A stretch of 9,381 bases of DNA from an uncultured Eubacteriales bacterium (GTDB lineage Bacteria > Bacillota > Clostridia > Christensenellales > UBA1242), in the NCBI GenBank assembly GCA_948787875.1, contig CAQFKO010000042.1, positions 1 through 9,381 of the forward strand. The letters run 5' to 3'. This document shows positions 5,139-9,381 of the stretch, piece by piece. Each line of letters opens with the position of its first letter. Position 1 is the stretch's first letter. The notes beneath the pieces are model-generated. The model had not been told where the DNA came from. It searched no databases and was given only the letters and a program-made list of their open reading frames with translations. Made by a program: the position numbers and the translations under genes.

Positions 5139-5444
5139 ATGAAAGTTGAAATTGAATTAAGAAATTTAAAAAAAGCCATAAACCTTAAAGCTGATTATGA
5201 AGATGCCTTGGCAGAATTAAACGGCAAGGCAGTTGTTTTTGATGTAAAAAATTTTGTGTCAAAACTTCTTGCAATAGTTTGCAGTTGGGAAAGTGAAATG
5301 ATAAATAGTCAAATTCTTGACGGGTGCAGTTATTTTGTGAAAGTTGACAATGACAATGAAAATTTTGAGTTTGTGGGCGCTAACAAATATCCCGATAATT
5401 TTAATGATTTTGTTGCTTTGCTTGAAGAGGTGGGCGTATGGTAA
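5139..5444 (+). CDS. Small unknown protein, partner of the putative metallopeptidase
   Basis: This is a 101-residue soluble protein with no family I recognise. It has a basic N-terminal helix (MKVEIELRNLKKAINLKADY), a middle segment AVVFDVKNFVSKLLAIVCSW, and an acidic, aromatic C-terminal half that includes DNDNENFEFVG and ends FVALLEEVGVW. It has a strong promoter of its own and overlaps the next gene by 7 nt (ATGGTAA at 5438-5444), so the two proteins are probably made together. Small proteins translationally coupled to larger putative peptidases can be inhibitors, adaptors or immunity factors; which, if any, applies here cannot be read from the sequence. Confidence 0.75.
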   Translation: MKVEIELRNLKKAINLKADYEDALAELNGKAVVFDVKNFVSKLLAIVCSWESEMINSQILDGCSYFVKVDNDNENFEFVGANKYPDNFNDFVALLEEVGVW

Positions 5445-6892
5445 TTTTTGGAATTGGAGAAAATGCTCAAAGAAAAATTGCCGAGTTTGAAGCCAGGCTT
5501 AAAAATGTTCACGGCAATTTAATAGAATTTTTTGAAAAAGATTTTGAAAAGAAATGTAAAACAAATTTTGACAATGCAATATTTTTGCTTGCTGAGCAAG
5601 AAAAAGAAAATTTTGTTGACGATGCCGTTAATTTGCCGGAGGTGGAGAGCCACTTTAAAAAGCTTTATGACAAAAATGAAAAATACAGACTTGTTGTTGA
5701 AAAAATTATAAAAAGCAAAAAAGGCTCAGTAAAACAAATAGAGCAGATTTTGGTTGAAAAATATTTTGGAAAAGATGCTTGCGAGCGGGCTTGGGCGCTT
5801 GATGGAGATTGGGACAAAGTGGTGCATAAGTTAAGTTATCCAAGCTTTATTTTTGAAGAGGACAAGGTTGATTTTGCTGATACTTTTAATCTTTTGCTGG
5901 ACACGAACAGAACCTTTGAAGAGTGGACGGAAGATCAAAACTTTTTGTCGACACTAAACTCTCTTATGATTGAAACCTCAGAAATTTATGATGACATTTT
6001 AATTACCTATGACAAGGCAATATCTGAATATCTGAGGAAAAACTTTGTGGGGTTTGCCGAGTTTGAAAAGTTTATAAACAAAAATGTTCCTAAGCCAGAG
6101 GCTTATATCACACTTAAAGAAATTGTGAAATTTTTGATTAATAACAGCACCGCAAAAGCATATGTTAATGATTTAAGTTCTGAGAGTATTGTTAAGTCTA
6201 ACAAAAATTTACTTGTTTGCCCGATTGAAGATATGGACGAGATTTTGGAACATGAAAATATTCACATTGCGGGTTCGCAAATTTCCCAAAAGCCTATTTT
6301 GGGCAGGTATCTTTCTTTTGGACTGTCTTATTTTGATTATCAAAGAAGGCAAGTTTGCGGAACTGAGATTGATGAGGTTTTGACGGACTTTTTTGCCAGA
6401 TATTGCAGGGCAAAAGCTTGCGGAAAGGTTTTTGATTATAATAATGCTGATGGGTTTAAAAATAGTTACCAAGCGGTTTTTCCTATTTTGGGTGACTTTT
6501 TTGTTGAACATATGAGCGAGCTTAAAAAGTTTTATATGAATAATGATATTTTGGGCTTGGTTGAGTTTTTGGGTGATGAAAACTATGCTCAGCTTTGCAC
6601 AGATATTTCTATTTTAATAAAAGAAAATGTTTTGGACGAAGATATTGTTAAGATTATTGACTTGATAAAAAAGTTAAAGCAATTTCAAAATATTAAGCAG
6701 GCTAGCAGTTATTTGGGCTTTGTTGAAACGGCAAAAGAAGATGAAGAGTTTAGAAAAGTTGTTGAAAGTTTTGAAAATTTAGAACTGATTGCAAATACGG
6801 TAGACAGTTTGTTTGAAACTAAACATAAAATAATAAAGCAAGTTAAAGGTTTTTCCGAAGATAAGTTTTTGCAACTTTCGGCTATTGAATAA
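5438..6892 (+). CDS. Putative cytosolic zinc metallopeptidase-like protein (HExxH...E)
   Basis: The protein has 484 residues and no signal peptide or membrane span. Residues 1-240 are helical and charged without a recognisable domain. At 266-279 the segment MDEILEHENIHIAG contains HENIH (272-276), an exact HExxH zinc-peptidase motif preceded by a helix. Thirty-seven residues on, GTEIDEVLTDFFARY places Glu313 and Asp317 in a second helix, the arrangement that gives the third zinc ligand in gluzincins. The rest (about 330-484) is helical. I cannot assign a named peptidase family. The SD AGAGG at 5426-5430 lies 7 nt before the ATG at 5438, inside the preceding gene. No terminator follows, so transcripts may continue into the YgjV/PnuC genes. 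Being cytosolic, it would act on intracellular targets or be delivered by another route. Confidence 0.78.
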   Translation: MVIFGIGENAQRKIAEFEARLKNVHGNLIEFFEKDFEKKCKTNFDNAIFLLAEQEKENFVDDAVNLPEVESHFKKLYDKNEKYRLVVEKIIKSKKGSVKQIEQILVEKYFGKDACERAWALDGDWDKVVHKLSYPSFIFEEDKVDFADTFNLLLDTNRTFEEWTEDQNFLSTLNSLMIETSEIYDDILITYDKAISEYLRKNFVGFAEFEKFINKNVPKPEAYITLKEIVKFLINNSTAKAYVNDLSSESIVKSNKNLLVCPIEDMDEILEHENIHIAGSQISQKPILGRYLSFGLSYFDYQRRQVCGTEIDEVLTDFFARYCRAKACGKVFDYNNADGFKNSYQAVFPILGDFFVEHMSELKKFYMNNDILGLVEFLGDENYAQLCTDISILIKENVLDEDIVKIIDLIKKLKQFQNIKQASSYLGFVETAKEDEEFRKVVESFENLELIANTVDSLFETKHKIIKQVKGFSEDKFLQLSAIE

Positions 6893-6905
6893 TTTTGCAT
6901 TTTAT

Positions 6906-6970
6906 TTGGAATAGACTTATTTTTTGTGCTATAATAATTGTGTTTAATTTAAGCTATTATTTTTGAGGGA
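6906..6970 (+). promoter_or_regulatory. Promoter and SD of the YgjV-PnuC pair
   Basis: TTGGAA (6906-6911), 18 bp and TATAAT (6930-6935) with TGC directly before it (extended -10) form the promoter. The leader of about 33 nt carries GAGGGA (6965-6970), 4 nt before the ATG at 6975. It is too short for an NAD+-class riboswitch, and no such structure is visible. Confidence 0.75.
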
Positions 6971-6974
6971 ACTT

Positions 6975-7583
6975 ATGTTATTTGTATTTTCGCAAATTTT
7001 TGCGGTTATAAATTATTTGTTTATTATGCTAAGCTATGCCGTTAAAAAGCGTAAACAACTTTTGATTTACAGCTTTTTGTCGCTAATAGCTAATGGACTA
7101 TCCTATGTTTTTTTAGCCGCTTGGTCGGGGCTTGCAATGGTTGGTGTGGCGATACTTAGAAACATTATATTTTTGTTTCAAAACAAAAAAGAAAATGATA
7201 AAACAATTTCTGCACAAGATTGGATTATTCTTTCGTTTTTGATTTTAATTTGCTCGGTGCTTGCCTTTGTTACATACAGCGGATTTTTAAGTTTGTTTTC
7301 GGTTTTTGCAACCATACTTTATACTGTTTCTGTTTGGCAAAAAAATATTTTTGTTTATAATATTTGTGGAATCATTGTGAGTGTTCTTTGGATTATTTAT
7401 GACATTTTTGTATTTTCTCCTCTTGCCATTGTTTGCGAAATTGTTATGCTTTTGTTTGTTTTGGTTTCGCTGATTGTAAGGCTTGTGAAAAAAAGGAAAA
7501 ACAAACAAGAGTGTGGGTTGGACAAGTTTGATTTAAAAGAGAAAGATTTTGATTGCGAGGTTAAAAATGATGAGACTGTTTAA
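6975..7583 (+). CDS. YgjV-family inner membrane protein
   Basis: The start is set at ATG 6975, 4 nt after GAGGGA; a TTG four codons earlier would consume that SD. The product has 202 residues with about seven hydrophobic spans (roughly 3-22, 29-48, 52-69, 83-100, 104-121, 127-145 and 149-170) and a charged cytoplasmic tail. The N-terminal half follows the YgjV pattern: QIF....., KKRKQLL, then SLIANGLSYVFLAAWSGLA and LRNIIFLFQ. The family's substrate is not known to me. It is compact, built from small helical spans like PnuC and SWEET-type carriers, and here its gene overlaps a pnuC-type gene by 17 nt, which suggests the two are made together and may act on related small molecules. Confidence 0.78.
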   Translation: MLFVFSQIFAVINYLFIMLSYAVKKRKQLLIYSFLSLIANGLSYVFLAAWSGLAMVGVAILRNIIFLFQNKKENDKTISAQDWIILSFLILICSVLAFVTYSGFLSLFSVFATILYTVSVWQKNIFVYNICGIIVSVLWIIYDIFVFSPLAIVCEIVMLLFVLVSLIVRLVKKRKNKQECGLDKFDLKEKDFDCEVKNDETV

Positions 7584-8277
7584 AAGTTGGAAATGGTATG
7601 AAATTGTTATGCTTTTTGTAAGTTTGCTTGCGGTTGTTTTGTGCTTTGTGTTTTCGGAAGAAAAAAATTGGCTGTCGCTTGTTAACTCTGTTATAGGAAT
7701 AATTTCGGTTTTGGCGGTTTCAAAAGGGCTGGTATATGCTCCTGTTATCAATATTATATTTTTAATAATTTACGGCGTGCTTTCTGCAACATTGCACTAT
7801 TGGGGCGAAGTTCTTATTTGTGTTTTTGTGACTTTGCCGGTTTGCATTTCTTCTATTGTGTCTTGGTTTAAAAATAGAAGCAGTGAAAACAGGGATATTG
7901 TTGTTATCAACAAAGTTTCCGCAAAAGAATATGGCTTTCTTTTTATTGCGATTGCGGTTATAACTGTTGGTGCATATTTTTTGCTTTGGGCACTTAACAC
8001 AAACCAACTTATTATAAGCACTATTTCTATTGTGACTTCGGTGGGTGCGTCTTATTTGCTTTTCAGACGAAGCCCATATTATGCAATAGGTTATATTTTA
8101 AATGACTTTGTGCTTATTTCTCTTTGGACTATGTCTGTTATAAATTATGGGCTTGGAAATTTGCCTACACTTGTGAGCTTTTGTATATTTTTGTTTAATG
8201 ACAGCTATGGGCTGTTTAGGTGGCTTAAAAGCGCAAAGAGTTCTTCCCAAAAAACCGAACAAATTGAAAAAAAATGA
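7567..8277 (+). CDS. pnuC: PnuC-type nicotinamide riboside/NMN transporter
   Basis: ATG 7567 is preferred, with GAGG at 7557-7560 6 nt ahead; ATG 7570 is an alternative, and a TTG at 7549 lacks an SD. The 236-residue protein has seven or eight spans. PnuC-like landmarks are an N-terminal W..YE, the paired spans around SVIGIISVLAVSKGLVYAPV and FLIIYGVLSATLHYWGE, LPVCISSIVSWFKN, and in the C-terminal half ASYLLFRRSPYYA, ILNDFVLISLW and FLFNDSYGLFRWLK. PnuC proteins facilitate uptake of nicotinamide riboside, which is trapped by phosphorylation for NAD synthesis. The exact substrate (riboside, mononucleotide or another vitamin-like molecule of Pnu carriers) cannot be fixed from sequence. A convergent terminator follows. 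Confidence 0.85.
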   Translation: MMRLFKSWKWYEIVMLFVSLLAVVLCFVFSEEKNWLSLVNSVIGIISVLAVSKGLVYAPVINIIFLIIYGVLSATLHYWGEVLICVFVTLPVCISSIVSWFKNRSSENRDIVVINKVSAKEYGFLFIAIAVITVGAYFLLWALNTNQLIISTISIVTSVGASYLLFRRSPYYAIGYILNDFVLISLWTMSVINYGLGNLPTLVSFCIFLFNDSYGLFRWLKSAKSSSQKTEQIEKK

Positions 8278-8285
8278 AAGTTTAT

Positions 8286-8320
8286 AAAAAAGCCTCACCG
8301 CAATGGGTGAGGTTATTTTT
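8286..8320. terminator. Bidirectional terminator between pnuC and the thioesterase gene
   Basis: CCTCACC (8293-8299) pairs with GGTGAGG (8306-8312) around GCAATG. A-runs lie on the left (8286-8291) and TTATTTTT on the right, giving a U-tract on either strand. It starts 9 bp after the pnuC stop codon, and the stem ends 7 bp from the end of the minus-strand gene. Confidence 0.87.
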
Positions 8321-8729
8321 ATTGTTCTTTTGCCAAAGATGTTAATAGTTCATGCAAAGCCGGGCTTGCTTTTTTTGAAGAAATGGGTCTACCATTGTTA
8401 TCTATAAAGCAATGCGAACTTGTGGCGAGGCAAACAACTTCGTCATTAACAGACATTTTGTAGTTCCAGAAAGAACGAACAACGGTTACTTTTTGTATTT
8501 CGACTTCGATTTTGATAATATCGTTAAAGGTGGTTGGTTTTTTATATTCTACGTTTACACTTACTGTTGGCGAAACCAAGCCTTCACTTTCCATTCTGTG
8601 ATAGCTGTAACCTATTTGCTCCAAAAATGCGGCTCTTGCTTCTTCCATAAATCTTATGTAATTTGAATGGTGAGTTATTCCCATTTTATCTGTTTCGTAA
8701 TACTGAACTTTGTGAATGTATGGTTCCAT
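8319..8729 (-). CDS. Acyl-CoA thioesterase, YbgC/FadM type (4HBT hotdog fold)
   Basis: This is a complete 136-residue single hotdog domain, the normal length for the family. The signature YYETDKMGITHHSNYIRFMEEAR (10-32) contains the catalytic Asp14, the MG and the Y...F.EE helix of 4-hydroxybenzoyl-CoA thioesterase-like enzymes. The second half shows the expected strands: SVNVEYKKPTTFNDIIKIEV (57-76), SFWNYKMSV and CLATSSHCFID. Such enzymes hydrolyse acyl-CoA or acyl-ACP to the free acid in the cytosol; the chain specificity cannot be read here. The SD GGAGG (8739-8735) lies 5 nt before the ATG, and the gene is monocistronic. It has no obvious functional tie to its neighbours. Confidence 0.92.
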   Translation of the reverse strand: MEPYIHKVQYYETDKMGITHHSNYIRFMEEARAAFLEQIGYSYHRMESEGLVSPTVSVNVEYKKPTTFNDIIKIEVEIQKVTVVRSFWNYKMSVNDEVVCLATSSHCFIDNNGRPISSKKASPALHELLTSLAKEQ

Positions 8730-8753
8730 GTTTTCCTCCGAAATTATAAATTT

Positions 8754-8781
8754 ATTATATCACTAACATATATTTTATCAA
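8754..8781 (-). promoter_or_regulatory. Promoter of the thioesterase gene
   Basis: On the minus strand TTGATA (8781-8776), 16 bp and TATAAT (8759-8754) with TGA directly before it form an extended -10 promoter. A second TATAAT at 8748-8743 lacks a good -35. The -35 region abuts the terminator of the upstream minus-strand gene. Confidence 0.75.
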
Positions 8782-8783
8782 AT

Positions 8784-8810
8784 AAAAAATTGCCCAAAAT
8801 TGAGCAATTT
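8784..8810 (-). terminator. Terminator of the window-end membrane protein gene
   Basis: Read on the minus strand, AAATTGC (8810-8804) pairs with GCAATTT (8793-8787) around a 10-nt loop, followed by T's to 8784. The stem is AT-rich and weak, but it is well placed 5 bp past the stop codon. Confidence 0.6.
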
Positions 8811-8815
8811 ATAAA

Positions 8816-9381
8816 TCAAACATTGTTTTTTTCGGACTTTTCTTTTGATTGTGTAAGTTTGTTTATTGCAAGTGAGCCTTTTATTATCATTATAAGCCCG
8901 ATTGCTATTATAAACGCACAAATAAGAATTCCTACAATAGCGTTTGAAACAAAGTAGTCTTGACCTCCGCCGAATTGTCTTAAAAGTGCGGCTTGAAGCG
9001 CGAATACGGAAACGCCCGCATCAACAAGGTTTATGTTTTGAAAACACTGAATATAATAGTTTGTATGTTTTCGATTTCTTGCAAACCTTAGGCTTGAAAT
9101 TATTATTTTGTAAAATGTGTAGGCTGCGGTCATATAAATCATTAGAGAAGAGTAGGTTGTTGGCCCGCCACTGACCACGCGTTGAACTATTGAAACAGAG
9201 AGTATTATGGTTAAAAACAACATCAGTCCGCCAATTACTCTGTATGTTTTTAATTCTTGGGTTTTTGAACGCTTTGTGGCGCGTTCGGCTTCTTCCTCAA
9301 CTTCGTATGTTGTCCAAAGTTTTACCACCGAATATTTTTTTGCACTGCCATGCTGATTTACCAAAAGCACCAATCTTATTA
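8816..9381 (-). CDS. Four-span membrane protein, 5' end outside window
   Basis: The frame is open to the right edge (codons for I-R-L precede VLLVNQHGS), so a TTG or GTG near 9373 need not be the start and the gene is treated as partial. About 187 residues are visible. A charged N-terminal stretch (KLWTTYEVEEEAERATKRSK) precedes four hydrophobic spans at roughly residues 46-65, 75-95, 117-132 and 145-170, counted from the Met-equivalent at 9373, and a basic, polar tail. I do not recognise the family; no catalytic motif is visible. It is followed by its own terminator and then by the thioesterase promoter on the same strand. Confidence 0.75.
   Translation of the reverse strand, partial: IRLVLLVNQHGSAKKYSVVKLWTTYEVEEEAERATKRSKTQELKTYRVIGGLMLFLTIILSVSIVQRVVSGGPTTYSSLMIYMTAAYTFYKIIISSLRFARNRKHTNYYIQCFQNINLVDAGVSVFALQAALLRQFGGGQDYFVSNAIVGILICAFIIAIGLIMIIKGSLAINKLTQSKEKSEKNNV

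Noticed and set aside
6893..6974. NAD+ riboswitch ahead of the YgjV-PnuC pair
   Set aside because: Only about 33 nt lie between the likely transcription start and the ATG, with no visible stem structure.
8667..8957. 96-codon plus-strand open frame between the minus-strand genes
   Set aside because: It runs through the thioesterase promoter and the upstream terminator, has no SD, and overlaps two better supported genes.

Overview
The window is AT-rich DNA (about two thirds A+T by eye) with strong GGAGG-type ribosome binding sites, sigma-A-like promoters that often carry an extended -10 (TGnTATAAT), and compact U-tailed terminators. Together with the protein families this points to a low-GC Gram-positive bacterium, most likely a gut Clostridia/Bacillota lineage. 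This is an inference; nothing here names a species. No rRNA, tRNA, CRISPR array, transposase, integrase or phage lysin is visible.

Left part (1-2796): the first 72 bases are the end of a protein whose tail looks like the NPFRYKG segment of an RHS core, cut short by a stop codon. After a terminator and a promoter region with a 10-bp-phased repeat comes a tight operon: a 22-residue ORF, a three-span membrane protein with a long coiled coil, and two proteins with the phage Gp10 C-terminal/tail-collar tip domain. The second tip protein carries the domain on a stalk of 22 uninterrupted Ala/Ser heptads. It looks like a detached tail-fibre module, with no other virion gene present.

Middle (2920-6892): a monocistronic DUF5131 (phage Gp37/Gp68-like) gene converges on a minus-strand gene that is broken by two single-base indels in homopolymer runs. 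Joining its three frames gives a full ADP-ribosyltransferase (ART) fold protein of about 256 residues. Its promoter is near-consensus and would give a leaderless transcript. It diverges from a small unknown gene that itself seems to carry an in-frame nonsense codon. Next come a separately promoted 101-residue unknown protein and, overlapping it, a 484-residue cytosolic protein with an HExxH...E metallopeptidase signature. The ART, the two small unknown proteins and the putative protease are the best candidate for an undescribed, partly decayed effector locus; their functional link is inference.

Right part (6906-9381): a promoter drives two overlapping membrane-protein genes, a YgjV-family protein and a PnuC-type nicotinamide riboside/NMN transporter, whose NAD-precursor role may or may not relate to the neighbouring ART. 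They converge on a YbgC/FadM-type hotdog acyl-CoA thioesterase, and the window ends inside a minus-strand gene for a four-span membrane protein.
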